Shown: positions 52,877 through 62,243, counted from the first letter of the stretch. The stretch is 64,000 nucleotides of DNA from Granulicella mallensis MP5ACTX8 (GCF_000178955.2 NC_016631.1:1054001-1118000), one strand, 5' to 3'. Notes: a model not told the origin generated them from the letters alone. Translations and numbers: made by a program.

Positions 52877-53653
52877 CTATTTCGAAACCGAACGTGCGGC
52901 ACTCTCAATTACATCTGCGACCTCTTTGGGATGCGAGACGTAGACTGAGTGGCTGGCGCCTGCGACTTCGACCGTGTGGCTATGAGCTCGTTTGGCATAA
53001 AAGCGTTCGAGGTCGGGATTGATCGTTCTATCCGCCCCGGCGACGACCATCCAACTCGGCTTTTCTCTCCATGCAGCCTTGGTGATGACTGCCTTGAAGT
53101 TGTCCGCAGCGTTCAGCACCTGCGAGCGCGCCATGAAAGCGGCCTGCTCCGCAGAAAGATCGGCTGCAAAGTATTCATGGAACCGAGTGGGATCGAGGTA
53201 CGTGAAACCATCTGCCGTCTTCTTGATCGCACCAGACCTGCTGAGGTCACTCGGGAAGCGCTTCCCGTCGTCCGCTTCGTTCTCTCCAGCGTCTGGCATG
53301 TGCGCTGCAACGTACACCAATCCAGCAACGGATGGATCGGTGCCCGCTTCCGTAATTACGGCTCCCCCATAGCTGTGCGCGACAAGGATGCTCGGTCCAT
53401 CTTGCAGTGCGAGGATACGCTTCACGGCGGTCACATCATCCTGGAAGGTCGTCTCCGGCTCCTGGACGATGCTGACGTTGTAGCCATCCCTGACAAGATT
53501 GTCGTAGACGCCCCTCCAACCCGAACCGTCCGCCCAGGCTCCGTGGACGAGGACAATATTTTTTACTTCGGACTTCTGAGCTTGTAAGTTTGGTGCGGTC
53601 GACAGGGCGGCAGCACATAACATTGTGGTAAATACGGCGAATCGATTGAACAT
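52877..53653 (-). CDS. Exported alpha/beta hydrolase
   Basis: 258 aa from ATG 53653 (AGGAG 6 nt upstream). Signal peptide ends near LQAQ (about 26). Catalytic features: oxyanion VLVHGAWADGSGW, nucleophile Ser in AHSYGGA, acidic residue after VVAGADRTINPDL, His in ASHSVYVSHP. Belongs to the HNL/RsbQ-like small esterase group. Forty nt from azoR, so the two may be co-transcribed, perhaps as a chemical-stress pair. Confidence 0.85.
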   Translation of the reverse strand: MFNRFAVFTTMLCAAALSTAPNLQAQKSEVKNIVLVHGAWADGSGWRGVYDNLVRDGYNVSIVQEPETTFQDDVTAVKRILALQDGPSILVAHSYGGAVITEAGTDPSVAGLVYVAAHMPDAGENEADDGKRFPSDLSRSGAIKKTADGFTYLDPTRFHEYFAADLSAEQAAFMARSQVLNAADNFKAVITKAAWREKPSWMVVAGADRTINPDLERFYAKRAHSHTVEVAGASHSVYVSHPKEVADVIESAARSVSK

Positions 53654-53892
53654 ACTAGCTCCTGTTTGCTGCTGTTGAGTCCAGCGGTGCGTTTCGAAGA
53701 CCAAGAACCGTCACTGCTGGCGCGGCTCTCATCCAGCGGATGTGCTTTTGTGCCTCACGCTACGTTGGACTCTTCACAGGTGATTCGCGATTGTTGTTTG
53801 TTCTTATGACCGTGATAGGAACGACTCATCATGGCTCCCAAGTAGTTGGCTGCACTGGATTGACGTGAATAAAATCTTCCGCTTCGTGGCAA

Positions 53893-53937
53893 AGCTCTGT
53901 TGCAGGCAGCATCGTCGATGCCGCCCGCAACAGAGCT
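53893..53937 (-). terminator. Terminator hairpin downstream of the NmrA gene
   Basis: Twenty-base arms (53893-53912 and 53918-53937) pair with two positions that become G-U on the minus-strand transcript, around a 5-nt loop. It lies 31 nt beyond the stop of the gene ending at 53968. The remaining gap to 53653 (263 bp in all) shows no gene. Confidence 0.65.
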
Positions 53938-53967
53938 GAGGGATCAGTCGAATTGAGGACCGTGGCG

Positions 53968-54840
53968 TTAACCGCGAGTCACGAGCTGAGTGATCACCTC
54001 ATGAAGCGGCGTTACTCCATCCACGTGTTCTGTTCCGGGTACGCCAAAGTGAATCCAAGTGGAATTGAATCCATCGACCATCTCCGCCCGAGGCGCCGTC
54101 CGCCCCTCCGGCATTCCCTGTGAGACCCATAGCGTCTCCCATTCCGCCCTGGGAACGGCGATTGCTTCGACGGGGTGCCCAACAGCATCCGCGAAAGCCT
54201 CTGCTATGTCGAGTGGACTGTAGCCCTCGGGGCCCGCAACTTCGATATGGCGAATTCCGGTCCAGCTTTGGGTGATCGTCTCTGCACCTACCTTGCCGAT
54301 GTCCTCAGTCGCGACCAGAGGAAACTTCCGGTCAAGCGGATGGAGCTGAAACAGGATCTTGCCTTCATCCCGCGCGCTCGCTACGTCACCGGCTGAGTTC
54401 TCAATGAACCAGGCGGCGCGCAGAAATGCATGAGAGATTGGAAGATCGCCCAGCGTCTCTTCGAGAAGATGAGAGCTCGTGATCAAACCCAATCCGCTGG
54501 CCTGTTCCGCTCCGATGGATGACAGATAAACCGCCTTCGACGGCAGAGCTCTTGAGAGTGCCTCACGCAGGACCTTCAAAGTTGCCTTGGTCTCGGCGAA
54601 GCCCGGTGTTGGTGCGAAGTTTGGAGGAACCATTACGAACGCGCCAGCGACACCGGTGAACGCTGCTGTAAGCGCATCCACGTCGTCGTAGTCGGCTTTG
54701 AAAAGCTCCACACCTTGTTTCTGCCACTCTGCTGCTTTCTCGGGATTTCTTACGATCCCTCGAACCTTTTCGCCCTTTGCAAGAAGAGTGCTCGCAACGG
54801 CGCCGCCTACCTTCCCTGTGATTCCCATGACTGCGTACAT
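53968..54840 (-). CDS. NmrA-like/atypical SDR NAD(P)-binding protein
   Basis: 290 aa from ATG 54840 (AAGGAG upstream). N-terminal MGITGKVGGAVASTLL is the G-x-x-G-x-x-G Rossmann loop of the NmrA/SDRa5 group; there is no YxxxK. The group contains quinone-reductase-like (QOR2) and redox-sensing members. Last gene of the operon SRPBCC-SDR-NmrA opposite a LysR gene. Confidence 0.83.
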   Translation of the reverse strand: MYAVMGITGKVGGAVASTLLAKGEKVRGIVRNPEKAAEWQKQGVELFKADYDDVDALTAAFTGVAGAFVMVPPNFAPTPGFAETKATLKVLREALSRALPSKAVYLSSIGAEQASGLGLITSSHLLEETLGDLPISHAFLRAAWFIENSAGDVASARDEGKILFQLHPLDRKFPLVATEDIGKVGAETITQSWTGIRHIEVAGPEGYSPLDIAEAFADAVGHPVEAIAVPRAEWETLWVSQGMPEGRTAPRAEMVDGFNSTWIHFGVPGTEHVDGVTPLHEVITQLVTRG

Positions 54841-54925
54841 GTTGATCTCCTTATTTCTATCGTTGTTATGGGTGGCATCGACCAACAGAAGCGGCGTCTG
54901 TCACCAAAGATTCGGATTAATCTTG

Positions 54926-55699
54926 CTACTCGGGCAGAGCAATGCCGCTGAGGCGTTCACAGATCGCAAGCAGCCGATCTTGCCTGGCAACGTCGTGGGC
55001 CGCTGGAAGGGTACCCCACTTTCTCAGGTGATAAAAATACTCTCCAGTTACGAGTGCCTCAAGTTGATCGCTTGCAGCCAGCCAAACCTGGGTGCGATGT
55101 GCCTCATCCAGATCATCTGTTGCCTCGGCGCCACCCATCTTCGTCGGGACCCAGCCTGGCTCTAGTGCATTCGAGAGGACTCCAGGCCAACGTCGTGCGA
55201 TGCCAAAGGCCAGGAGTACGTCATGTAGCTTCGTGTCGGAGTAGGCTTGTTCTCCGTCCCACGCGCGAGCCTTCCATGTCAGGTCCTCCAGGGTCGAATC
55301 GCCGTTCTGGTGAAGCCCGGAGCTGAGATAGACGAGTCGCTTCGGCTTCGCGATCAGGGCTGTCAGGATGTAGGGTGCAATCGTGTTGATCGCGAAGACA
55401 TGCGGGAGACCATCTTCCGTCTCGATTCGCTTCGGCTCCTTGTAGCCCACGGCAGCGTTGTGGATGACGGCGTCGAACGTGCCGAGCGCATTGACCTGCT
55501 CTGCGACCTTTCGAGTCTGGGCAATGCTGCCTAGATCGCCGATAACAACCGCCTCCGCCTGCGGGACGTTTCTCTTTGTCTCGTCGGCGCGGGACTGGCT
55601 TCGGGCGTGCAGGACGACCCTGTGACCCTGCTCAATCAGCAACTCCGCCGCCATCCTGCCGAGGCCATCAGTAGATCCGGTGATGAATATGCGTGCCAT
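54926..55699 (-). CDS. SDR family oxidoreductase
   Basis: 257 aa from ATG 55699 with AAGGAG upstream. TGSTDGLGRM cofactor loop, HNAA instead of NNAG, YLSSG with catalytic Ser, YSDTKLHD with Tyr/Lys. The His at the NNAG position is a known variant in some SDRs of the retinol-dehydrogenase-like group. Middle gene of the LysR-linked operon. Confidence 0.85.
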   Translation of the reverse strand: MARIFITGSTDGLGRMAAELLIEQGHRVVLHARSQSRADETKRNVPQAEAVVIGDLGSIAQTRKVAEQVNALGTFDAVIHNAAVGYKEPKRIETEDGLPHVFAINTIAPYILTALIAKPKRLVYLSSGLHQNGDSTLEDLTWKARAWDGEQAYSDTKLHDVLLAFGIARRWPGVLSNALEPGWVPTKMGGAEATDDLDEAHRTQVWLAASDQLEALVTGEYFYHLRKWGTLPAAHDVARQDRLLAICERLSGIALPE

Positions 55700-55740
55700 A
55701 GTCTTGCTCCTTCCTCTCTGGAAATGATTTGTTGCGAGTG

Positions 55741-56328
55741 TCAGTGCTTCTCCGACCGGTCCTTCAAGGTCGTCAGCCAAAGCTGATGCCCCTCGTGCAT
55801 GGTGTTCGGTTGCTGCTCACGGAACTGAATGGCACCAGGGCCCTTCACAACCTCTTCCGTGTCGATGTGGCACCCCTCAGGGGTTTTGGTAAGAAAGAAC
55901 GTGTGATAAGCATGGACGTCCTTACCGTCTCCGAACCATCCGAGGCGGCGATTCGGCTCAAACTCCCACACGCGGCTCTCGATGTGGAATCCGAAGGTCT
56001 CCCACGAGATTCGTGCGTTCTTCCGAAGCCGATGATCCGGTGTGTTCAAGACCTTGACGTCCTTCGAGTTCGAGTACCAGGAGGGCCAAGCCTCTGCATC
56101 GACAAGATTGGTGAAAGCGATCTTGCATCCTGCCTGGATGTCGATCTCATTGTGCGCAAAGAGGTCCGCCTGGCTGGGCTCGAACCCCTTGGGCCAATGA
56201 ATCTGGTTGTTACGCAACGCGCCGTCGCCGTTGAATGTAAGTCCCTGATGTGCCGGCACCTGCGCATGACCGCTTATGCCTAATATTGCTGCAGCGAGCA
56301 GCACCGCCCATGTCCTATGAATTGCCAT
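55741..56328 (-). CDS. Exported SRPBCC/polyketide-cyclase-like protein
   Basis: 195 aa from ATG 56328. Signal peptide (AVLLAAAILGISGHAQ) followed by a START-like fold with AWPSWYSNSKDVKVLN, FGFHIESRVWEFEPNRRLGWFGDG and a long C-terminal helix. Export of an SRPBCC domain is less usual than cytoplasmic location. First gene of the operon on the minus strand, divergent from lysR. Confidence 0.78.
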   Translation of the reverse strand: MAIHRTWAVLLAAAILGISGHAQVPAHQGLTFNGDGALRNNQIHWPKGFEPSQADLFAHNEIDIQAGCKIAFTNLVDAEAWPSWYSNSKDVKVLNTPDHRLRKNARISWETFGFHIESRVWEFEPNRRLGWFGDGKDVHAYHTFFLTKTPEGCHIDTEEVVKGPGAIQFREQQPNTMHEGHQLWLTTLKDRSEKH

Positions 56329-56405
56329 GTTCCTTACCTCTCTCTCTGTGCTTCCAACTATCTGACTCACGGGGATTGATTCGGAACTAATCTTCTCGGC
56401 ATTTC

Positions 56406-56428
56406 ACTTATAACCAATTAGCATAAGT
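56406..56428. promoter_or_regulatory. LysR-type box (T-N11-A)
   Basis: ACTTAT (56406-56411) and ATAAGT (56423-56428) flank an 11-bp spacer, the T-N11-A form expected for a LysR regulator site, in the 102-bp divergent spacer. It ends 2 nt before the lysR ATG, so binding there would also block lysR expression. Confidence 0.65.
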
Positions 56429-56430
56429 AC

Positions 56431-57366
56431 ATGAGTTTCGATGACCGACTTCTGAATGGCGTGAGCGCCCTTGCAGCCGTGGTGAGATCGGGAGGCTTCG
56501 CGGCCGCGGCGAGATCCTTGAATGTCTCCCAGCCGGGCATCAGCCGTGCAGTAGCTCGGCTCGAGGCGCAGGTTGGAATCCGGCTCCTGGAACGGACGAC
56601 GCGCTCCGTCTCCCTTACGGACGAAGGCAGGCGGTTTTACGAGACCATTGGCCCGATTGTGTCGGCGCTCGAAGACGCCACCTCCGCTCTGGCCGAAGGT
56701 AAAGTGACCGTCCGGGGGAGACTCCGCGTCAACATGGACCCTTACTTCTCGCAGCTCATTCTCGGACCGCAACTCAGTGGATTTCTCAAAGCCTATCCGG
56801 AGCTTAAGGTGGACCTGGTCACGCGGGAGGGCCTCGGAGATCTGATCTCGGATGGATACGATCTGGGAATTCGCTTCGGCGAGCCGCGCCCCTCCACGCT
56901 TGTCGCCCGAAGATTGCTGGATACGAGAGTTCTTACCGTGGCCTCGCCCGGCTACTTGAAGAAACACGGCCACCCTACCGACCCACAGCAACTGGTAGCG
57001 GAACGACATCGGATGATTGATTTTCGAGACCCGGAGACGGGCCGTTCCTTCGAGTGGGTATTCCGTAAAGGTCGAAAGGAGATCAAGGTTGAGACGGAAA
57101 GCCAGCTCATGCTGAGTGACGTCGCAACAATGCACGCTGTATGCGTGGCAGGATATGGGATCGCTCAAGTTCTCGAACTCGGTGTGGACGCCCATCTCTC
57201 GAGTGGACGACTGGTGAACCTCTTTCCGGATTGGGAGGATGAACGTTTTCCCCTGTATGCCTACTATCCCTCGCGCCAATACCTCGCACCGAAGACGCGC
57301 GCGTTTCTTGAATTTCTATCTGCGACGGTCCAGGCCTCGCACTCGCAGGCCCGAATAGCAAAATAG
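56431..57366 (+). CDS. LysR-type transcriptional regulator
   Basis: 311 aa. N-terminal HTH (LNGVSALAAVVRSGGFAAAARSLNVSQPGISRAVARLEAQVGIRLLERTTRSVSLTDEG) and LysR substrate-binding domain (RLRVNMDPYFSQLILGPQLSGFLKAYPELKVDLV). The start fits the family, but there is no ribosome site, as the LysR box sits directly upstream; translation may be leaderless. It likely controls the divergent three-gene operon 56328-53968 by a redox-active or aromatic coinducer. Confidence 0.87.
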   Translation: MSFDDRLLNGVSALAAVVRSGGFAAAARSLNVSQPGISRAVARLEAQVGIRLLERTTRSVSLTDEGRRFYETIGPIVSALEDATSALAEGKVTVRGRLRVNMDPYFSQLILGPQLSGFLKAYPELKVDLVTREGLGDLISDGYDLGIRFGEPRPSTLVARRLLDTRVLTVASPGYLKKHGHPTDPQQLVAERHRMIDFRDPETGRSFEWVFRKGRKEIKVETESQLMLSDVATMHAVCVAGYGIAQVLELGVDAHLSSGRLVNLFPDWEDERFPLYAYYPSRQYLAPKTRAFLEFLSATVQASHSQARIAK

Positions 57367-57435
57367 ATGCAGTCAGTCCTAGACTTCAATAAGGACCGAA
57401 AAGAATCATCTCAGTCCGCCCTGGAGGAACATCGA

Positions 57436-58635
57436 ATGTCTGCTCAAAATCTATTGATTATCCAGGGAGGTGGCCCTACTGCTGTCTTCAACGCCAGTCT
57501 TGCGAGCATCATCAAGGAAAGCTTTCACCAATCTCGCATTGGGGACATCTACGGAGCTCGAGCCGGTATGAAAGGCCTATCCTCCGCGGATATTGTCGGC
57601 TTGAGTCATCTGGGTCCGGGTGATCTTTTGTCGCTTCGGAACAGTCCTGGGGCTGCTCTGGGTTCATCCCGTTTCCAACCATCGGAGCTGGACCTCGAAC
57701 GCAGTGTCGAGCACCTGCAGCGATTTGGTATTCAATACCTCGTCTTTATGGGAGGCAATGGCACCATGAGGGGCGCGGATCTCTTCCGAAGATTCTGCCG
57801 GGAGCAGAATTTAGACATTCAGATCATCGGGATTCCAAAGACGATTGACAACGATATCTCCGCGACCGATCGCTGCCCAGGCTTCGCGAGCGCGGCTCGG
57901 TTTGTAGCGCAATCCACGCTCGATCTGAGTATGGATATTCGTTCGCTTCCGCAACCCGTCTCGATCTTCGAGACTCTGGGCCGGGATGTTGGTTGGCTGG
58001 CGGCGTCCTCGACGCTTGCGAGACGCGATGCGGACGATGCTCCACACCTCGTTTATATCCCGGAAACTCCATTCTCACTGGAGGCGTTCTTAAGCGATCT
58101 TGACAACGTAGTCAGCCGGATCGGCTGGGCGGTTGTCGTGATCTCCGAAGGTGTCCAGTATGCGGATGGAAGCCGCGTCTTTGAGCAGAAGAACGCTTCT
58201 CAATACAGTTCATCGAATCGTCCGTTGATTGGCGGTGTAGCGCAGTACTTGTCGGGTGTTGTGGCGGATCGCCTGGGAATCCGCTGCCGCAGCGAAAAGC
58301 CCGGACTGATCGGCAGATCCTGTACGGCACAGGTTTCCAGGCGAGACTTGGAGGACGCGGAGCTGGTTGGCCGGACAGGAGTTCGCGCTTTAGTGGCCGG
58401 TGAAACCGATAAGATGGTGGCCCTTTGCTCGCTTGATGTCCGATCTGAGCAGGCTTTCAAACTAGTACCACTGAGCGAGGCCGGAGGGTCGCATCGCGAG
58501 ATTCCCGCAGACTGGCTCAGCAGCGATACGCTGGCGGTAACAAATTCCTTCCGTGATTACCTCCGCCCGCTTGTAGGCGAACTCTCTTACTATCCGGCAC
58601 CACTCAGCACCCTCCCTCGATATGAGCCGGTGTAG
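57436..58635 (+). CDS. PfkA-superfamily kinase, probably of a phospho-hexulose
   Basis: 399 aa. Gly-rich GGGPTAVFNASL at the N-terminus, GGNGTMRGA (105-113) and PKTIDNDI (134-141), the PFK catalytic loop with Asp138 and Asp140. The position equal to E. coli PfkA Asp103 is Asn108; Gly109 follows as in ATP-PFKs, while Lys135 replaces Gly124 as in pyrophosphate-PFKs. ATG 57436 has GGAGG upstream; an earlier frame start at 57367 overlaps the lysR end. The neighbours suggest tagatose-6-phosphate or fructose-6-phosphate as substrate. Confidence 0.78.
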   Translation: MSAQNLLIIQGGGPTAVFNASLASIIKESFHQSRIGDIYGARAGMKGLSSADIVGLSHLGPGDLLSLRNSPGAALGSSRFQPSELDLERSVEHLQRFGIQYLVFMGGNGTMRGADLFRRFCREQNLDIQIIGIPKTIDNDISATDRCPGFASAARFVAQSTLDLSMDIRSLPQPVSIFETLGRDVGWLAASSTLARRDADDAPHLVYIPETPFSLEAFLSDLDNVVSRIGWAVVVISEGVQYADGSRVFEQKNASQYSSSNRPLIGGVAQYLSGVVADRLGIRCRSEKPGLIGRSCTAQVSRRDLEDAELVGRTGVRALVAGETDKMVALCSLDVRSEQAFKLVPLSEAGGSHREIPADWLSSDTLAVTNSFRDYLRPLVGELSYYPAPLSTLPRYEPV

Positions 58636-58657
58636 CTTTTGCTCCCTCCTGAAATAG

Positions 58658-59620
58658 CTAGGAGAGGGCGTGCGTGCCGAGGAACTGCGTTCGTAGCGAA
58701 ACATCACGATGTGCCTCTACGCCGCCAGGTCTCAGTGTGGAGAGCGCTCCTGTCAGGTTTCCCATGGTAGCCGCGCGCATGGGGTCTTCTCCTGCAAGCC
58801 ACGCGTTTAGAAATCCGGCATTAAAGCTGTCACCCGCGCCGATCGTGTCAACTGGTTCGACGACGAACGGAGGAACCCACTTCCGCTCTTTGCCCCGTTG
58901 CACAAGAGCACCGCGCGTGCCGCATTTGACGACAATCAAGGGCAGGCGTGGCGCCAGTTTATCGAGCGCCTGTTCTGTGGTGGCGGCGTCCGCGATCTGA
59001 AGGAGTTCGTCCTCATTGGGCAGTAGTATGTCTACCTTATCCAGTAGCTGATCGAGAACGCCATGCCAGGCGCCCGTCGGGTCGTCGTTCGTATCGAGTG
59101 ACACGGTTAACCCAGCGGACTTAAGGTCGTCGAAGAGTTGAGGCAGGCCGGGATGGAGGCCAGTCTGTAGAAACAGGGAAGAGAGATGAAAGTGGCGGGC
59201 CGAGGTCAGATAGGCGAAGTCGAGATCCTCCACCCTCAGTTCCGACATAACCCCAGGATAGGTCAGAATATGACGCTTTTTCCCATGGGGAAGCAGCAGG
59301 GTGACCCCCGTCTTCGCCCCAGCTTTTTGCCGGAAGTGTGAGAGGTCAACGCCGCTTCCTTTCAGGTAGTCCTGTGCGATGTCTCCCATAGCGTCGTTCC
59401 CGACCTCGCTGACAAAACCCACTCGAGTGCCAAGGACGGCTAGATTGTGCGTCAGGATCGAAGAGGACCCCCCTAAGGTCATTTCGAACCCGCTGCCAAG
59501 GAGCTCCCGCTCGACGGGCATCTCCTCCGGGAGTCCATAAAGGACCAGATCCAGGTTGGTTTCTCCCACGATGCAAATATCTAGCGGTTTTCGATGGTTG
59601 TTCTTGGAGTTTGCGTTCAT
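58658..59620 (-). CDS. PfkB-family carbohydrate kinase
   Basis: 320 aa from ATG 59620 (GAGGTCG upstream). PfkB motif 2 is DTIGAGDSFNAGF with the catalytic Asp; the N-terminal strand is CIVGETNLDLVLYGLP. It could be a galactosamine/N-acetylgalactosamine kinase or a tagatose-6-phosphate kinase; sequence alone does not decide. Divergent from the AgaS-like gene across a spacer with two GTTTCGAT repeats. Confidence 0.82.
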   Translation of the reverse strand: MNANSKNNHRKPLDICIVGETNLDLVLYGLPEEMPVERELLGSGFEMTLGGSSSILTHNLAVLGTRVGFVSEVGNDAMGDIAQDYLKGSGVDLSHFRQKAGAKTGVTLLLPHGKKRHILTYPGVMSELRVEDLDFAYLTSARHFHLSSLFLQTGLHPGLPQLFDDLKSAGLTVSLDTNDDPTGAWHGVLDQLLDKVDILLPNEDELLQIADAATTEQALDKLAPRLPLIVVKCGTRGALVQRGKERKWVPPFVVEPVDTIGAGDSFNAGFLNAWLAGEDPMRAATMGNLTGALSTLRPGGVEAHRDVSLRTQFLGTHALS

Positions 59621-59633
59621 TTCGACCTCTATT

Positions 59634-59690
59634 GTTTCGATGTTCTCATTCGATCCTTGCATGTTATTATTACTTAGTTTAAGTTTCGAT
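59634..59690. promoter_or_regulatory. Paired GTTTCGAT sites, possible AgaR/DeoR operators
   Basis: GTTTCGAT occurs at 59634-59641 and 59683-59690, 49 bp apart in the divergent spacer. The second runs on as TTTCGATTTCG. A related GTTTCGTT lies at 62283-62290 before the deoR-type gene. The TTTCG core resembles operators of DeoR/AgaR repressors. Confidence 0.4.
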
Positions 59691-59727
59691 TTCGCCCCTT
59701 TGGGTGTTTTATTGTGAGGTTCTGATT

Positions 59728-60909
59728 TTGACCGCTCTCTCGAGCTTTGTCGATCTACCGTTTGAACAGAAAGAAGCTCTGGGCCTGCTCTTCACTCCTG
59801 CCGAAATCGCCCAGCAGCCAAACACATGGCGAACGACACTGAGGATCTTCGAACAGCACCAGGCGCAGATTGCCGCCTTCCTGGATGGCGCTGGTGTGGG
59901 TGCCTCGGTTGAAGATCGTCCTTCCGTCGTACTCATCGGCGCTGGTACCTCGGACTATGTCGCTCAGGCCCTCGAATCTCTCCTGCGCTCCAAGTGGGGC
60001 TGCGAAGTCTCTGCGGTAGCGAGCACAGACCTGCTGCCAAACCTGGATGAGTATATTGTTCCCGGCCGCAAATACCTCTGGATATCGTTTTCGCGCTCAG
60101 GGGATTCGCCCGAGGGAGTGGCGGTTCTGGAGCAAGTGCTTCAGCGCTACCCGAGTATCTCGCACATCGTAGTTACCTGCCACGCAGAGGCGCGTATGGC
60201 AGCTCTGTGCGAGGGCGTGCCCCACGCTTATGTCATCGTCCTGGATGACGCGGTGAATGATCGCAGTCTGGCCATGACGAGTTCCTTTACGAACATGATC
60301 GTTATGGGGCAGTGCCTTGCCAACGCGTGGTCGATCGCAAGCTATAAGCCGCTGCTTGAGCAATTGGTGCTTGCCGGCGACGACCTTCTGTGGAGTGCGG
60401 CACGGCAGGCTGAAGAAATTGCTCAGCATCACTTTGCGCGTATCTGTTTCGTCGGCGGCGGGTCCCTCGCGAGTGTTGCGAAGGAGTCAGCGCTGAAGGT
60501 GCTGGAGATGACCGCAGGGCAGATCAAGACGATGTCGGAGACAGTGCTCGGTCTGCGTCACGGCCCCATGGCAGCACTGGACAAAGAAACACTGTTCGTT
60601 TGTTTTGTGTCTGGAAATACGCGCCGGGCGCAATATGCTCGCGACCTGCTGCGGGAGATTGGGGAAAAGAGCCTCGTTGCCCAGCGCATCGCTGTGGGTC
60701 CCTTGTCTGCGGAGGAGAAGTTCTCTCCTGATTGTGACTTCTATCTTCCGATCAGGGTTGACGTGGATGATGCGTATCGGCCGGTCCTGGATGTGTTCTT
60801 CGGACAGCTCCTTGGGTTGTATTGCTCGATTGCCCATCAATTGAAGCCGGACTCACCGAGCGCCGGTGGTGTCATCAATCGTGTTGTTCAGAAATTTCGT
60901 ATCTACTAG
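59728..60909 (+). CDS. agaS: SIS-domain sugar isomerase/deaminase, AgaS-like
   Basis: 393 aa from TTG 59728, which has GAGGT 8 nt upstream; GTG 59704 is possible but has no ribosome site. Tandem SIS domains: first VVLIGAGTSDYVAQALESLL with SFSRSGDSPEGV, second ICFVGGGSLASVAKESALKVLEM with ETVLGLRHGPMAAL. This matches AgaS, which deaminates and isomerises galactosamine-6-phosphate to tagatose-6-phosphate. Fructosamine- or glucosamine-6-phosphate deaminase activity is an alternative. Directly before a GatZ-like gene (9-nt gap). Confidence 0.82.
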   Translation: MTALSSFVDLPFEQKEALGLLFTPAEIAQQPNTWRTTLRIFEQHQAQIAAFLDGAGVGASVEDRPSVVLIGAGTSDYVAQALESLLRSKWGCEVSAVASTDLLPNLDEYIVPGRKYLWISFSRSGDSPEGVAVLEQVLQRYPSISHIVVTCHAEARMAALCEGVPHAYVIVLDDAVNDRSLAMTSSFTNMIVMGQCLANAWSIASYKPLLEQLVLAGDDLLWSAARQAEEIAQHHFARICFVGGGSLASVAKESALKVLEMTAGQIKTMSETVLGLRHGPMAALDKETLFVCFVSGNTRRAQYARDLLREIGEKSLVAQRIAVGPLSAEEKFSPDCDFYLPIRVDVDDAYRPVLDVFFGQLLGLYCSIAHQLKPDSPSAGGVINRVVQKFRIY

Positions 60910-60918
60910 GGGGCTCTT

Positions 60919-62193
60919 ATGTCTCGTGTTCTTCACCAGCACCTTCTGAAGCAGCGTAGCGGCGTTCCCTCTGGAATCTATTCGGTGTGCTCTGTACATC
61001 CCTGGGTGATTCGCGCAGCCGCAGAGCAGGCAGCCCACGACGACTCGCTTTTGTTGGTGGAAGCGACGAGCAATCAGGTGAACCAGTTTGGCGGTTACAG
61101 CGGGATGCGCCCCGCTGCATTCCGCGATTTTGTATTGGAGCATGTAAGAGCCGCTGGATTTAACGAAACGAAGCTTATTCTCGGCGGAGATCATCTGGGG
61201 CCTAACCCTTGGCGCAAACTGCCGGCGGCAGAGGCCATGGCTCATGCCGAGACGATGGTGGCCGAGTACGTAGCGGCAGGGTTCACGAAAATTCATCTCG
61301 ACGCCAGCATGGCTTGTAAGGACGACCCTGGCCCGCCATCAGATGAACTGGTTGCACACCGTGCCGCCGCGCTATGCAAGGCGGCTGAGTCTGCCTATGT
61401 CGCGGGAGATCATCCTGTGTACGTCATCGGTACGGAGGTGCCTGTCCCTGGCGGGGCCACGCACTCTGTGCATGATCTCCCCGCAACGTCGACCGAGGCA
61501 GCCTCCCACACTCTTGCGGTTCATAAACAGATCTTTGAGCAGCAACTCCCGGGTGTGTGGGATCGCGTCATCGCGCTTGTCGTGCAACCGGGGGTAGAGT
61601 TCGATCACGATGCTGTGGTGAACTATGACTCTACAAAGGCTGCGCAACTCACTGCATGGCTGCGCAATCAGCCGGAATCTATCGTCTTTGAGGCGCATTC
61701 AACCGACTATCAGCTCCCTCCCGCTTACCCGAAGCTTGTCGATGACGGATTCGCCATACTCAAGGTGGGGCCCGGGGTGACGTTTGCGATGCGAGAGGCG
61801 CTTGAAGCGCTTGAAGACATTGAGTGCCAGCTCATAAACGAGTCGCGGCGATCACAACTGAGCGAAGCGATCGAGCGCACCATGTTAAGCGAGCCGGACA
61901 ACTGGCTGCCTTACTATACGGGGACTCCCGAGCAGCAGAAGTTGCTTCGCCGCTATAGCTATAGTGACCGTGTCCGTTACTATTGGGGATATCCCGAGAT
62001 TGCGAACGCAGTCGACTGTCTCATGACGAATCTTGCCTCTGTGGAGATCCCTGAGAGTCTGTTGAGCCGTTATCTACCCGCGCAGTATCTGCGCCTGAGG
62101 GAGAAACAGATTTCAGGAGATCCGGAGTCGCTCGTCCTTGACCATATCCGTGATGTGCTGCGTTCCTATGCTGCAGCCTGTGCGATTCAGTAG
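60919..62193 (+). CDS. gatZ: GatZ/KbaZ-like tagatose-1,6-bisphosphate aldolase accessory subunit (or related kinase)
   Basis: 424 aa. Family markers: GIYSVCSVHPWVIRAAA, LVEATSNQVNQFGGYSGM, LGGDHLGPNPW, KIHLDASMACKDD, VIGTEVPVPGGA and YYWGYPEI. In E. coli GatZ/KbaZ supports the GatY/KbaY aldolase; no GatY-like gene is in the window. Some members of this family have been described as tagatose-6-phosphate kinases, which would also fit here. Gap of 9 nt after the SIS gene implies one operon. Confidence 0.85.
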   Translation: MSRVLHQHLLKQRSGVPSGIYSVCSVHPWVIRAAAEQAAHDDSLLLVEATSNQVNQFGGYSGMRPAAFRDFVLEHVRAAGFNETKLILGGDHLGPNPWRKLPAAEAMAHAETMVAEYVAAGFTKIHLDASMACKDDPGPPSDELVAHRAAALCKAAESAYVAGDHPVYVIGTEVPVPGGATHSVHDLPATSTEAASHTLAVHKQIFEQQLPGVWDRVIALVVQPGVEFDHDAVVNYDSTKAAQLTAWLRNQPESIVFEAHSTDYQLPPAYPKLVDDGFAILKVGPGVTFAMREALEALEDIECQLINESRRSQLSEAIERTMLSEPDNWLPYYTGTPEQQKLLRRYSYSDRVRYYWGYPEIANAVDCLMTNLASVEIPESLLSRYLPAQYLRLREKQISGDPESLVLDHIRDVLRSYAAACAIQ

Positions 62194-62243
62194 CGTTTAA
62201 AGCAAATCTCCCGTTGCTGCGAAGTTGAATTGGGCGTGCAGTA

